A stretch of 60,603 bases of DNA from an uncultured Bacteroidales bacterium (lineage in GTDB: Bacteria > Bacteroidota > Bacteroidia > Bacteroidales > UBA932), in assembly GCA_900318565.1 (NCBI GenBank), contig ONLD01000003.1, positions 1 through 60,603 on the forward strand, given 5' to 3'. Shown here piece by piece: positions 26,119 through 35,985 of this stretch (positions are counted from its first letter, which is position 1; every line of letters begins with the position of its first letter). A program made the position numbers and the translations under genes. A model generated the notes under the pieces. It ran no database searches and had not been told where the DNA came from. It was given only the letters and a program-made list of their open reading frames with translations.

Positions 26119-29100
26119 TTATCGCGACTCTATAGCTTCCCTTCCGTCGTCATTGGCTCTGTAGTGAGGTGCGTACAGAGATTCGATCTCGACGGCAGGC
26201 GTCTGGAAACGTCCGGCCTGGGTCACATAGAAGTCTTCCCTGATGGTAGTATTCTCCTCGGGATAGCTGTCGAACCAGTATTCCGTCTTGTCTGCGAGCA
26301 CGTTGCGATAACCCTGGGGAGTGAAATTCCAGCCTCCGTAGCTAAGCGGTCTGAGCCACCAGCCATAGGAGCCGGACAGCTGCTGCACCGGGCGGAAGGA
26401 CGCGGGACGGGGCACGCTGAGTCGCACGAAACTGCGGTTCTCCTCGTTCCAGATGCGGTACTCGGCGCTGATACGGTCGCCCACATTCAGGATTTCGCCA
26501 TCTTCCAGGGGCTTCCCCTCGCGCAGGAACACCCGCTGCACCGTGAAGCCGTTGCCTGCGGCCTTGACCTCGGGGAAAGGCTTGGTGAAGGTGGAGGAAA
26601 GGAGCACCACCTTCGTCGCAAGCGTCTCGGGCGTGCCGCGCAGCACGGAAGCTATGGCCTCAATGTAGGCGGCATCCTTCTCCCACTGCTGCGTCTCTTT
26701 CTGCACCATAATCCAGAGGCGTATGCCTTCGGCCACCTTGAGGGCCTCGGATGCATAAGAAGCCTTGGATGAGTTCTGTGCGGTGGCGGTCAGCAGGTCG
26801 CAGAGCAGGGAGTGCGCATAAAGCTCGCTCTCCATCAGGCCGCGCCAAGGCATCACCGCGTTGGGATAATAGTAACCGCCGCTGCGGTGTTCGACCGCAT
26901 ACTGGAGCAGCGACTCCACGTCGGCGTCCAGCGAGCGGACAAGGCACTTTCTGACGTTGATGCCCCAAGCCTTGGCAAGAGTCTTGCCTCCAGGCAGCAG
27001 CACGAGCGACTGGAGGGTGCGGAGGCGCCGGGCCTTTGCAAGTATCTGCGCATTGAGACCGCGGGCCTTGGCGGGCACCAGATAAGCCTTCACATCTTTC
27101 TTGAACTGCCTGTACACCTTGCCTGAAGGAGCCTCGAAAGGCACCTGCGGGAACAAGGCGCGGGTCTGGAGGTAGAAGGGCAGCGATATGGAGCCGCACC
27201 ACCAGGGCTTGCCCTCGGATGAGAAGTACTCGGCATCGAGATACTTCACCGCGGCGGCCACGTCTATCTTGCCGGCAGCCTCGTCATCGAGCGAATAGAT
27301 TCGCTGCAGCACGGAGGCCGTGACCACGGGCGAGGACTGCATCCCTTCGAACCAGGAGATGCCGCCGCCTGCGTTCTGGCAGGCCGCTATCTTTTCGAGT
27401 ATCTCGCCCAGGAGAGCATTAGGAAGGCCCTGAGCCCCGAGCCGGCGGGCAATCACGTTGGAGTAGTAGGCTTCGGTGAGGCTCAGCACGTCCCGGCCTT
27501 TGGGCTCGATGGAATCGGGAATGGCCGCGCGAATCATATCTATTATGCTGCGCTCCTGCGGGGTGAGGGAGGACGCATCGACATTGACGAATTCGCTGCG
27601 GAGCATAGCTATGAGCGCGTCCCTGTCGGCACCGGCCTTGAGCAGCGCCGAATGGGCCTCGGTAAGCGTCTGCAGAGGGGTCTCCAGCGGAATCTTCACG
27701 AACATCGCATCGGAGACGGAGTCGGGCTCGTCAGAGACGAAGTTGACCAGCACGCCCATCTCGCTGATGCCGGAAGGCACGTCGATGCAGGCTTCGAACG
27801 GCAGGGAGCCGCCTGAAGGGATGGTCACGTGCGCCGACTTGGTGCCGAGGAGCTTGGAGCTCTTGTGATCGGGGCCGTCATAGAAGCGGATGGCAACCTT
27901 GCCGGACACGGAGTTCTCGAGGTTGTTGGAAAGGGTCGCAAGGCAGGTGTATGCGTCTCCGGCATAGAGGAACTGCGGCTGTACCACGGCCACTTTGACC
28001 GGCAGAGAGACCTTCATCTCGCCGCGGAGCACGGCGTTGGTCATCCCTTCTCCGTGGGCAAAGACCTGCACGTAGAAAGTCGAAAGTTTGTCGCCTCCCT
28101 TGCAGTTAAACTCGACGAGGCCGTCTGCGTCCGACCGCAGATTGGGCTCCCAGGCCATCGTGGCGTTGAAATTGTCGCGCACGTGCACTTCGGGGGAGGC
28201 GGACTCTTCCGCCATCTCTACGGCTCCTATATCATTGGACTCCACTCTTGCGGCGGCTTTGGAGCGCATAACGGCCATCTCGGGCATTGCGCCGCCGAGA
28301 GCCATAGCGTCTTCCGCGTAATTAAAATAGTATCGCGAGCCGGAGAATCCGCACACGTTGCTGTAGCTGATGCGGGGCTCAGGCTTGCGGGCGGGCATCA
28401 CCAAAGGCCAGGTGTTGTGCTCGATGGATTCCGTAGCCTTGTCGAACACTGCGACGGCACATTCGACTCCGGCCTCGCTGCGGATCAGGAACTTGCATTC
28501 CTCTCCGGGGGCGGCCGAATCCACGAAGCGCTCGAACTTGAGCGGCAGCCGGCGTACTATCTGCGGAAGCGCTATCCTGCGGGTGTAGCTGTAGGACCGG
28601 CCGTCACGGAAGAACATCACCATAAGCGACAGGCTTTCAGGATACTCGCTCTTGCGGGAATAGCTGACGGTCTTAAGGGAGCCGTCCTTTGCTCGGACGC
28701 CGTCCAGATAGACAATCTGGTGCTCGAGCACCTGGTTGCCGCTGCCGGAGAGCTCGACCACAGCCCAGACAGGCCCGTTGGTCGCTCCTACCTGCAGGGC
28801 GATGTCAGAGCCGCCCAGCTCCTTGAAGAAGCAGTTCACGGGAAGGTCCAGGGCGGTGTCGTCGTCCGCCGCCTTGACGAAGTTGATGCTCGCCGAGGTC
28901 TTGCGCTGTTCGCCCTCGGCGTCCACAGCCGTAACCACGGCCCTGACCTCGTACAGCCCGGAAGGACTTCCCTTGAGGCTGATGGGCAGGACCTGCTGCG
29001 AGGCAGCCTTGCCGGAGGCGATGACCTTGCCGGCGTAGATGAGATCGTATCTGATTGCCAGGCCCTCACGCGTATAACCGCCGGTCTGGAAATCCACCAG

Positions 29101-31254
29101 AGCGTCATCGTCGCGCACAATCCAGTCTCCGGAAGAGGCCTTGGAGGCCCCGGGAATCAGTTCATAGGAGCCCTTGACGAAATTGCGCACGAGCATCGAA
29201 AGAGGAAGATCCCGGTACACGAGACGGGAAGTCTGGAAATCGAGCGTCTCGCCGCTTGCATCGACCACCCGCACCGAGACGGTATAATAGGAATTGTACA
29301 GATTTTCGGTCGGGAACTCCAGCTCGAACGTGCCGTCAGGGCGGATTGTCAACTCTTTCCGCCCTGCGGTCTTGACAACTCCGCTGACGCTGTAAAAGGC
29401 CCTGGCGCTGCCGAGGGAATGGCCGGAAAGGGACTGCACCTTGCCGCTGACGCGGACCTTGTCTCCGGTAAGATAGAGATTGTCGTCCTCGTCCCATTTC
29501 AGTTCGAAGGTAGGAAGCACGAACTCATCCACACGGATACGGCGGGAGGCAAGCGTACCGCCTTTGGACTTGACTTTTATTGTATAATATCCGCCTCTTT
29601 CTCCCTTGGGGAGAGGGAAACTGCCCCAGACCGAGCCGTATTCATTGGTCTTGAGGGTCTTGCTGTCAATCTCATTGTTTTTGGCGTCGAATAGCAAGAC
29701 CTGCACTTCACCGCCCTCGGGCGCAAGCTTATAAGTATATGTGCCGCTGTAGAGTATGGCTTTGAACTGAACTGTCTCATCCGGGGTGAAGGCGGTGCGG
29801 TCCGTCAGAATCACCGCGTGCGAGTAATCGTAATCCACGACTTCGCGCACCTTTCCCGTCACCAGAGAATTCAGATAGACTTCTTCCGACAGGCGCGTGC
29901 GGCCTCCTTCGACGACGCGGGCGACCAACTTGTACTCCCTCTTCTTCTTCTCAATCCTGTTACGGATGGCGTCAGGAAGCAGCGTATAGCAGTCGAGCGC
30001 CACGTCATCCACGTGCATAAGTTCCAGACCGTCAGCATCATAGAGCAGGAAATCACATTTCTCCAGCGGCTTGCCGGTCTTGAAGTCGGCCACATAAGCT
30101 CCATAACCTATGTTGTCGGCACGAAGAGACACCGAAAGAGTGTGTTTTTCATAACGGACAATCTCTTTGCAATCTCCGGATTTGGCTTCGAGCAGATAAC
30201 TGCCGTCGTCGATGTCAGGAAGAGTCACCTTGACCGTGTCTTTCTTATAGTAGCTCCGGGCCTTGTCGGCCACGGATGCCTGATGGGCCGCAAGGTCTTT
30301 TTTATCTTTTATAATATATTGGAAATCACTGATATTGCGGAGTACGAAAGCGGCTTCGTTGCCGCTGATGCTGCATTCGATACTCTTGCTGTCAAGTTCG
30401 GAAATAAGGCTTTCCACGCCTGTGCAACAATCTGCGATAGCCTTTTCGGAGCCGGTAAATGCCTTGCGGTCCTTTTCGAAAGCGCTGCACTTGTCCCGAA
30501 GGGCCTTGAAATCGGAGGAAGGGGTGGACGATTCACGCTCCATCAGCCTGAATTCATACTGGAGGCGCCTCTGTCTCGCCATCATAGAGACCGCCTTGCC
30601 TTTGTAACTCTCGGCGTAGCGGCCGAAGACGGAGTATGAATCCCTGTCCAGCAGCCTGTCGGCGTCAGTGAACTCTATGAACGCCCCGAAAGGATACCGT
30701 CCGTCGTAATAAGACTTGAGCGGTCCCCTGCCGGAATACAGGTACTGGCTCCACAGGGCGTATTCGTAGTCGTTCTTGACAAGAGGCAGAAGAGCCTCGG
30801 AATACAAGGGACGGGCAAGATAACTGTCCCTGCTATAGAACTCGGGATTAAAGTGCGCGGCAAGGTCTTCTTTGTGGTCTGCAACGAACTTTTCGGTCTG
30901 CTCGCCGGACCACAGGTGCCTGCGGTGGTAGTACACCACCACGCTCTCGCCGAACTCGTCGATATCTTTTTCCATCTGCTGACGGGCTTTCTCACGGTCC
31001 TTCCAGTTGATGGAAGAACGCACCGAGACAGCTTCCTGCACGGCGCAATAGAAATCCCAGGCCAGGTGCCTGGAGACGGCCTCAGCCTTGATGGCTTCCA
31101 GAGCCTTAAGCTGATCCTGCGGCTTGTCAGCCGCTTCGGCCTTTTCGTAGGCTTTCCAGAGGCTGACCAGCGTGTGGCCTTTGGAGTCTTTGGTTTGGGA
31201 GAAGGACATCAGCGACAAAAAGATTAGTGTCAGGGTTAGCGATAACTTTTTCAT
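26119..31254 (-). CDS. Alpha-2-macroglobulin family protein
   Basis: A 1,711-residue exported protein with signal peptide (MKKLSLTLTLIFLSLMSFSQ, split as seen). Residues 20-480 are helical repeats and beta domains. MG2-type segments (VILTDRTAFTPDETVQFKAI; about 480-720) and A2M family signatures around AWEPNLRSDADGLVEFNCKG (about 1,060) follow. A long alpha/alpha toroid region lies at 1,180-1,580. The toroid has GGGISWFEGMQSSPVVTASV where thioester-bearing members have CxEQ; there is no such motif. Thus it belongs to the thioester-less class, which may trap proteases or serve in envelope maintenance. It overlaps folC by 4 bases (ATGA). Confidence 0.88.
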   Translation of the reverse strand: MKKLSLTLTLIFLSLMSFSQTKDSKGHTLVSLWKAYEKAEAADKPQDQLKALEAIKAEAVSRHLAWDFYCAVQEAVSVRSSINWKDREKARQQMEKDIDEFGESVVVYYHRRHLWSGEQTEKFVADHKEDLAAHFNPEFYSRDSYLARPLYSEALLPLVKNDYEYALWSQYLYSGRGPLKSYYDGRYPFGAFIEFTDADRLLDRDSYSVFGRYAESYKGKAVSMMARQRRLQYEFRLMERESSTPSSDFKALRDKCSAFEKDRKAFTGSEKAIADCCTGVESLISELDSKSIECSISGNEAAFVLRNISDFQYIIKDKKDLAAHQASVADKARSYYKKDTVKVTLPDIDDGSYLLEAKSGDCKEIVRYEKHTLSVSLRADNIGYGAYVADFKTGKPLEKCDFLLYDADGLELMHVDDVALDCYTLLPDAIRNRIEKKKREYKLVARVVEGGRTRLSEEVYLNSLVTGKVREVVDYDYSHAVILTDRTAFTPDETVQFKAILYSGTYTYKLAPEGGEVQVLLFDAKNNEIDSKTLKTNEYGSVWGSFPLPKGERGGYYTIKVKSKGGTLASRRIRVDEFVLPTFELKWDEDDNLYLTGDKVRVSGKVQSLSGHSLGSARAFYSVSGVVKTAGRKELTIRPDGTFELEFPTENLYNSYYTVSVRVVDASGETLDFQTSRLVYRDLPLSMLVRNFVKGSYELIPGASKASSGDWIVRDDDALVDFQTGGYTREGLAIRYDLIYAGKVIASGKAASQQVLPISLKGSPSGLYEVRAVVTAVDAEGEQRKTSASINFVKAADDDTALDLPVNCFFKELGGSDIALQVGATNGPVWAVVELSGSGNQVLEHQIVYLDGVRAKDGSLKTVSYSRKSEYPESLSLMVMFFRDGRSYSYTRRIALPQIVRRLPLKFERFVDSAAPGEECKFLIRSEAGVECAVAVFDKATESIEHNTWPLVMPARKPEPRISYSNVCGFSGSRYYFNYAEDAMALGGAMPEMAVMRSKAAARVESNDIGAVEMAEESASPEVHVRDNFNATMAWEPNLRSDADGLVEFNCKGGDKLSTFYVQVFAHGEGMTNAVLRGEMKVSLPVKVAVVQPQFLYAGDAYTCLATLSNNLENSVSGKVAIRFYDGPDHKSSKLLGTKSAHVTIPSGGSLPFEACIDVPSGISEMGVLVNFVSDEPDSVSDAMFVKIPLETPLQTLTEAHSALLKAGADRDALIAMLRSEFVNVDASSLTPQERSIIDMIRAAIPDSIEPKGRDVLSLTEAYYSNVIARRLGAQGLPNALLGEILEKIAACQNAGGGISWFEGMQSSPVVTASVLQRIYSLDDEAAGKIDVAAAVKYLDAEYFSSEGKPWWCGSISLPFYLQTRALFPQVPFEAPSGKVYRQFKKDVKAYLVPAKARGLNAQILAKARRLRTLQSLVLLPGGKTLAKAWGINVRKCLVRSLDADVESLLQYAVEHRSGGYYYPNAVMPWRGLMESELYAHSLLCDLLTATAQNSSKASYASEALKVAEGIRLWIMVQKETQQWEKDAAYIEAIASVLRGTPETLATKVVLLSSTFTKPFPEVKAAGNGFTVQRVFLREGKPLEDGEILNVGDRISAEYRIWNEENRSFVRLSVPRPASFRPVQQLSGSYGWWLRPLSYGGWNFTPQGYRNVLADKTEYWFDSYPEENTTIREDFYVTQAGRFQTPAVEIESLYAPHYRANDDGREAIESR

Positions 31255-32504
31255 ATACTCTCCAAATATGATATGGCTTCCGCCACCACGAAGGTACTTC
31301 CGCCTATATAAACCACCGGGTCGGAGCCCGCAAGGCCGCTGGCGCGGGAAAGAGCCGCGCTGACGCCCTCGGGGACAGTTCCCGACTCCGTAAAGTTAAG
31401 CTTTTTCAATTTCAATGCCAAATCTTTGACTGCCATTGCCCTCGGGGTCCGGGGAGCTACGAGAAACAAACTCGCGTCCGGGGGCATAAGACCGGCAATC
31501 GAATCCACGTCCTTATCTGCCATAGCCCCATAGACCACAAGCAGCGGACGACGGGAAGGACCACTGCCGCGAAGACGCTCAAGCTGCCCGAAATTCGCTT
31601 CCAGAGCCGGCGGATTATGACCTATGTCACAGATAGTCAGGGGCTTTTCGAGCAAGGTCTCCCACCGGCCCCTGAAGCCGGTCTTCCGCGCGGCATCCCT
31701 CAGAGCCAGCGGGCTTTCCGGAGTCTCGTGCAGGATTGAAAGCGCTGCCCATACCGTGCGGAGGTTCTGCAGGAGGCAAGGGCCGGCAAGGTCGAAGAGC
31801 GCCGTATCCGCCTCGGGCATAGGGAAATCCTCGGCATAATACAGCGGAGCTCCCACCCGGGCGGCTACGCTCTCGAACACGGGGCTCGTCTCCGGGTCCC
31901 GCCCCCATACGAGGGCCGGCACGCCGCTTTTGAAAATGCCCGCCTTCTCAGCGGCGATTTCCGCCCTGGTATTTCCGAGCAGGGCGCAGTGGTCGAGGCC
32001 TATGGAAGTGATGATGCTGATTCGGGGGGTGATGATATTCGTGCTGTCGAGCCGCCCGCCAAGGCCCGTCTCGATGACCGCCCAGTCCACAGGAAGCGAG
32101 GCGAACCACTTGAAAGCCATCCCGGTGGTGACCTCGAAGAAGGAAAGCCCTTCCCTGTCGAAACGGCCGAGATAATCAGCCACGGCTTCCTTAGGAATCA
32201 ACTCGTAGCCGCCGGCGCGCACTATCTTGATGCGCTCCCTGAAATCCACCAGGTGCGGAGAAGTATAAAGTCCTGTGCCGTAGCCCTTGAGAGCCAGAGC
32301 CCTTGCAATCAGGGAGCACACCGAGCCCTTGCCGTTGGTGCCGGCCACGTGGACCGAAGGGAAAGAGTCCTGCGGATTCCCGAGGAATGCGGCGTAATCC
32401 TCCATCTGCTCCAGTCCGGGCTTGTAGGCATCGGCACTGAATCCCGCGTTCTGCACGCTGCGGTGCCTCTCGAAGAGGGCCTCCAGAACTGAATCGTAGT
32501 CCAT
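31251..32504 (-). CDS. folC: Folylpolyglutamate synthase/dihydrofolate synthase
   Basis: A 417-residue enzyme of folate metabolism, adding glutamate to (dihydro)folate or pteroate. The start MDYDSVLEALFERH was chosen because it matches the family N-terminus; the frame upstream lies inside the S9 peptidase gene. P-loop HVAGTNGKGSVCSLIA (about residue 47), the omega-loop region with TSPHLVDFRERI, the Mur-ligase lysine region and the C-terminal domain with ICDIGHNPPALEANF are present. Its ATG overlaps the peptidase TGA (TGATG) and its end overlaps the alpha-2-macroglobulin gene start, so the three are translationally coupled. Confidence 0.95.
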   Translation of the reverse strand: MDYDSVLEALFERHRSVQNAGFSADAYKPGLEQMEDYAAFLGNPQDSFPSVHVAGTNGKGSVCSLIARALALKGYGTGLYTSPHLVDFRERIKIVRAGGYELIPKEAVADYLGRFDREGLSFFEVTTGMAFKWFASLPVDWAVIETGLGGRLDSTNIITPRISIITSIGLDHCALLGNTRAEIAAEKAGIFKSGVPALVWGRDPETSPVFESVAARVGAPLYYAEDFPMPEADTALFDLAGPCLLQNLRTVWAALSILHETPESPLALRDAARKTGFRGRWETLLEKPLTICDIGHNPPALEANFGQLERLRGSGPSRRPLLVVYGAMADKDVDSIAGLMPPDASLFLVAPRTPRAMAVKDLALKLKKLNFTESGTVPEGVSAALSRASGLAGSDPVVYIGGSTFVVAEAISYLESI

Positions 32505-34429
32505 CAGAGATAAGTCTCGAAATAGTCGGTCCACTTCAGGTACAGCTGCTCCCTCCAGGGGCCGATGACGTTGTGTTCGCTGCGGGGATACGGATAGTAG
32601 TCGGGAAGAATGTTGTGCTCCACGCAGGACTGGATGAAACTCATTGAGTTGATGGGCAGCACGGTGCCGTCTTCCATACCCTGGCATATGAGGGTGCGGG
32701 CCTTCAGGCGCGGAGCCTTGTCCACGAGCGAGGTCAGCGCAAAGCCCTCGGGGTTGGTCTCGGGATTGTCCATATAGCGCTCGCCATACATTATTTCATA
32801 CCACTTCCAGTCGATTACCGGGCCGCCGCAGACAGCGACCTTGAAGCTTTCGGGGAAGCGTGTGGCAAGGGTCAGGGTCATAAAGCCGCCGTAGCTCCAG
32901 CCGCACACCCCGACGCGTCCGGTGTCCACCCAGCCCTCGGCAATCAGCTGCCGCAGCCCTTCCATCTGGTCGTCAGACTCGGCCTGACCGCAGCGGCGGT
33001 TGAGAGCCTTTTCGAAAGCGGCGCCGCGGTTGTCCGTGCCGCGGTTGTCCTGGACATAAACCACGTAGCCTCTCTGCGCCATCAGCAGCTCCCAGGGGCG
33101 CACGCCGCCGAGCCAGCTGTCGGTAACCATCTGGCTGTGCGGGCCTCCGTACACATACACGATGACGGGATACTTCCTGGACGGGTCGAAGCCCGCGGGC
33201 TTGAAAAGACGGTAGTAGTTGCGATACTGCGGGTCGGCGGAGGGGACGGTGCCCATTTCCACGCTGACCGCAGAGAAGTCTTTCAGGGGATCGGCCGACT
33301 CCTGGAGCAGTTCCACGAGCTTGCCGTCGGCGCTTCGCAGCTCCGTGCGGCCGGGCATATCGACTGCGCTCCAGCGGTCCAGGAACTGCCTGCAGTCAGG
33401 GCTCATAGTGACAGAGTGCCTGCCGGAGCCCTCGGTAAGCCGCTGCGGAGCACCGAAGCGTATCTTGCTGAGTTTCTGCGGCTTCTTTCCGGCAGTAAGG
33501 CGCGTCAGGCGCATACGGAACAGATGGTTCTCGACCGGTGAGACCTCGGCGGAGGTGTAGTACACATATTCCCCGTCGTTGGCCACATAAGCCACGTCGG
33601 CGCTGCACTGGGTCAGGCGCCGTATCCCGCCCTCGAGGTCGCAGAGGTAGAGCTGGCGGTAGCCGTCGCGGTTGTCGGTACGGTAGATGAAGAACTGCGT
33701 GCCCTTGATGAACCACACGCCGTCGCGGGGCTCCACCCAGGCCTCGTTGCACTCTTCCAGGAGGGTGCGGACGAGACGGCCGTCAGATGCGTCGTAAAGC
33801 TGAAGCTTGAGGTGGTGCTGGGCGCGGTCGAGCACCTGCACGAGCAGCTGCCCGCCGTCGGGGGTCCAACTGACGCCGGCTATATACCTGTCATCCTCGA
33901 ATTCATTGATTTTCAATTCACTGAGCACGTGCCCGAGAGTGTCGCACACGCAGAGGTTGACCCGCTCCGAGCTCATCCCGTTCATAGGATACTTTATGCT
34001 CTTGAGGGCTCCGCTGCGGGGCTTGATGTCAAGCAGCGGGAACTCCCCGACGGCGCTCTGGTCCACCCTGTACACGGCCAGCCTGGAGCGGTCGGGCGAA
34101 GGGTACCAGCCCCTGTCGATGCCGAATTCGTTGCGCGAGGGTACAATGCCGTACAGCACCTCCGGATTCGCGGAAGCGGGCAGCACCGGGGTCTTGCGGG
34201 GTCGGGCGGGATATTTGTCGGTCAGGCGGGAGTCTTCCGTGAAGAAGAAAGGCTTCGAGGAAGGGCGTACGTGCCGGCCGTTGATATCTTTACAGGTCAG
34301 CATCTTACCGCCTTCGGAGCCGATGGTGCAGCTCTTCAGCACTGTCCGGTCCGAAGAATTGCTGGCGCCTGCGGGAAGCAGGCAGATGGCGGCGGCCAGG
34401 ATGGCCGCTGGGAGTCTTAAACGTATCAT
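32504..34429 (-). CDS. S9 family (dipeptidyl peptidase IV-like) exported serine peptidase
   Basis: A 641-residue protein with signal peptide (MIRLRLPAAILAAAICLLPAG). Residues of about 60-380 form a beta-propeller (WTPDGGQLLVQVLDRAQHH and similar blades). The C-terminal alpha/beta-hydrolase has YVYGGPHSQMV, nucleophile Ser in GVCGWSYGGFM (about residue 508), Asp in GMEDGTVLP and His in SEHNVIG near the end: a complete catalytic triad. DPP-IV-like enzymes of Bacteroidales release dipeptides in the periplasm for amino-acid use. First gene of a coupled unit with folC. A -7 box lies 7 bases upstream of the ATG. Confidence 0.92.
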   Translation of the reverse strand: MIRLRLPAAILAAAICLLPAGASNSSDRTVLKSCTIGSEGGKMLTCKDINGRHVRPSSKPFFFTEDSRLTDKYPARPRKTPVLPASANPEVLYGIVPSRNEFGIDRGWYPSPDRSRLAVYRVDQSAVGEFPLLDIKPRSGALKSIKYPMNGMSSERVNLCVCDTLGHVLSELKINEFEDDRYIAGVSWTPDGGQLLVQVLDRAQHHLKLQLYDASDGRLVRTLLEECNEAWVEPRDGVWFIKGTQFFIYRTDNRDGYRQLYLCDLEGGIRRLTQCSADVAYVANDGEYVYYTSAEVSPVENHLFRMRLTRLTAGKKPQKLSKIRFGAPQRLTEGSGRHSVTMSPDCRQFLDRWSAVDMPGRTELRSADGKLVELLQESADPLKDFSAVSVEMGTVPSADPQYRNYYRLFKPAGFDPSRKYPVIVYVYGGPHSQMVTDSWLGGVRPWELLMAQRGYVVYVQDNRGTDNRGAAFEKALNRRCGQAESDDQMEGLRQLIAEGWVDTGRVGVCGWSYGGFMTLTLATRFPESFKVAVCGGPVIDWKWYEIMYGERYMDNPETNPEGFALTSLVDKAPRLKARTLICQGMEDGTVLPINSMSFIQSCVEHNILPDYYPYPRSEHNVIGPWREQLYLKWTDYFETYL

Positions 34430-34436
34430 ACAATTA

Positions 34437-34444
34437 CAAAGATA
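34437..34444 (-). promoter_or_regulatory. -7 box before the S9 peptidase
   Basis: TATCTTTG on the minus strand; 7 bases separate it from the ATG at 34,429. A TTG is present 23 bases upstream of the box, a longer spacer than usual. Initiation would be at or next to the start codon. Confidence 0.4.
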
Positions 34445-34489
34445 ATTAAAAATTATTGCTATTTTCGCAAAATTTCATTTGGCGACATT

Positions 34490-35830
34490 ATGAGGAAAAT
34501 TTTGTCATTTCTGGCTGCGGTTATCCTGCCCCTCGCAGCCATCGGCCAGGATAAGGATCCGCTTGACGCAATCCGCCGCGACCCTTGGAAATCCGGTACT
34601 GTATTCTATATGTATGACCACGGCATACCCGCCCAGGCGAAGGCTCCCGCAGGTTACAAGTCATTCTATATCAGCCACTACGGACGCCACGGCGCCCGCA
34701 ACCATTCTTCAAGTTCGGATTTCGACAAAATCTTCCGCCTGTTCACAACGGCCCGGCAGAGAGGCCTGCTGACGGAGCGAGGCGAGGAATTTCTGAAAAT
34801 ATACGAGCCGCTCTACCCGAAGCTCCGCAACTGCGGAGGAGACCTGACTCCCGAAGGAGCCGAACAGCAGTATAAGATAGCCCACAATATGTACAGGGCG
34901 CACCGGCACATCTTCAGTCGGGGAGCACGCATCGACGCGGTCTCCACCACGGTCCCGCGGTGCATCCTGACGATGACGGCGTTCGGAGACCAGCTTCTGA
35001 GGGAGAATCCCAGGCTGCAGATTTCCCTGCAGGCCAGCAACTCCACTATGGCCTTCACCAACCCTTTCAGCCTGTACAATCCCGACGTGCAGCCCACCGA
35101 CGAGGGCTATAACAACAAAAACGCCTGGTGGCAGAAAGACAGCCAGAAGATGTTCGACGAAAAGCTTGACCCGGCCGCAGTGTTCTCCCCGCTCATCAAG
35201 GACCTTTCCCTGCTGGACGAGATTTCCACGCCCCGGAAGCTGGAGGACGCACTTTTTGCCATAGCCGTGAGCGCGCAGTGCAACTCCTTGATTGACAGAC
35301 GGCTTCTGGAGTTCATTCCCATAGAGGAGATTTGCCGCCTGTACGAGTGCCACAACTTTCGCTTCTTCGCCTCGAAGGGCCCGGATACGCTCTACCAGAA
35401 AGGCCGCCAGTGGGCATTCGTATGGCGCACGATGCAGGACATCCTGGACAAGGCCGATTCCGACCTGCAGACCGGGGAGTACGCCGCACGCCTGCGCTTC
35501 GGGCACGACATCATCGTGATGTCGCTCTTCGTGCTGCTGGATATCGACGGCTACAACAAGCCCGTAGGGAGCCTCGATGAGGTCAGCGGCGCCTTCCGTT
35601 CATACGAGTATCCTATGTCCCTCAACACCCAGTTCGTCTTCTATAAAAACCGCAAGGGGGATGTCCTGGTGCGGCTTCTCTACAACGAACGGGACATCGC
35701 CCTGCCCATACCCGACTGCGGCACTCCATATTTCTACCGCTGGCAGGACTTCCGGCAGTACGCCCTCGGGCGCATAGAGAAAGCTAAGCAGATTATCGCC
35801 ACCACCCAGGCCCCTCCGAAAAAGCAATAG
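34490..35830 (+). CDS. Exported histidine-type phosphatase (acid phosphatase/MINPP-like)
   Basis: A 446-residue protein with signal peptide (MRKILSFLAAVILPLAAIGQ; split as seen). The phosphohistidine motif is SHYGRHGARNHS (about residue 63), as in clade 2 of the histidine phosphatase superfamily. The C-terminal proton-donor region has RFGHDIIVMSLFVLL, matching the 'HD' motif. Family members include phytase/multiple inositol-polyphosphate phosphatases and glucose-1-phosphatase; in gut Bacteroides a periplasmic MINPP degrades phytate. Substrate here is inferred only. It is monocistronic and convergent with truA. Confidence 0.85.
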   Translation: MRKILSFLAAVILPLAAIGQDKDPLDAIRRDPWKSGTVFYMYDHGIPAQAKAPAGYKSFYISHYGRHGARNHSSSSDFDKIFRLFTTARQRGLLTERGEEFLKIYEPLYPKLRNCGGDLTPEGAEQQYKIAHNMYRAHRHIFSRGARIDAVSTTVPRCILTMTAFGDQLLRENPRLQISLQASNSTMAFTNPFSLYNPDVQPTDEGYNNKNAWWQKDSQKMFDEKLDPAAVFSPLIKDLSLLDEISTPRKLEDALFAIAVSAQCNSLIDRRLLEFIPIEEICRLYECHNFRFFASKGPDTLYQKGRQWAFVWRTMQDILDKADSDLQTGEYAARLRFGHDIIVMSLFVLLDIDGYNKPVGSLDEVSGAFRSYEYPMSLNTQFVFYKNRKGDVLVRLLYNERDIALPIPDCGTPYFYRWQDFRQYALGRIEKAKQIIATTQAPPKKQ

Positions 35831-35836
35831 AGGTAA

Positions 35837-35985
35837 TCATTCCTGACTGATGTCCGCCTGCAATAGAAGTGGAACGTAGTTCTAAGGGGGTGTCTGAGGG
35901 GCCCTCCCCTCAGTCCCCTGGGGGAGCAGGGGGATTGTAGTCATTCCTGACTGATGTCCGCCTAATAGCGGACATCAGTCAGGAA
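35837..35985. repeat. Palindromic repeat cluster between phosphatase gene and truA
   Basis: A 23-bp sequence occurs twice in direct orientation (35,837-35,859 and 35,941-35,963). Its second copy forms an 18-bp perfect inverted repeat: TTCCTGACTGATGTCCGC (35,944-35,961) and its complement (35,968-35,985), with a 6-base loop holding the truA stop codon. Between the copies are hairpins CTGAGGGG/CCCCTCAG (35,894-35,913) and CCCC/GGGG. The right arm codes for the last residues of TruA (FLTDVR). No U-tract follows, so a simple terminator is unlikely, though it may stop both converging transcripts. Confidence 0.75.

Noticed and set aside
23744-26164. 806-codon plus-strand ORF
   Set aside because: Antisense to the PhoH/PIN and AIRS-like genes; no signal, no domain, and it crosses gene boundaries.
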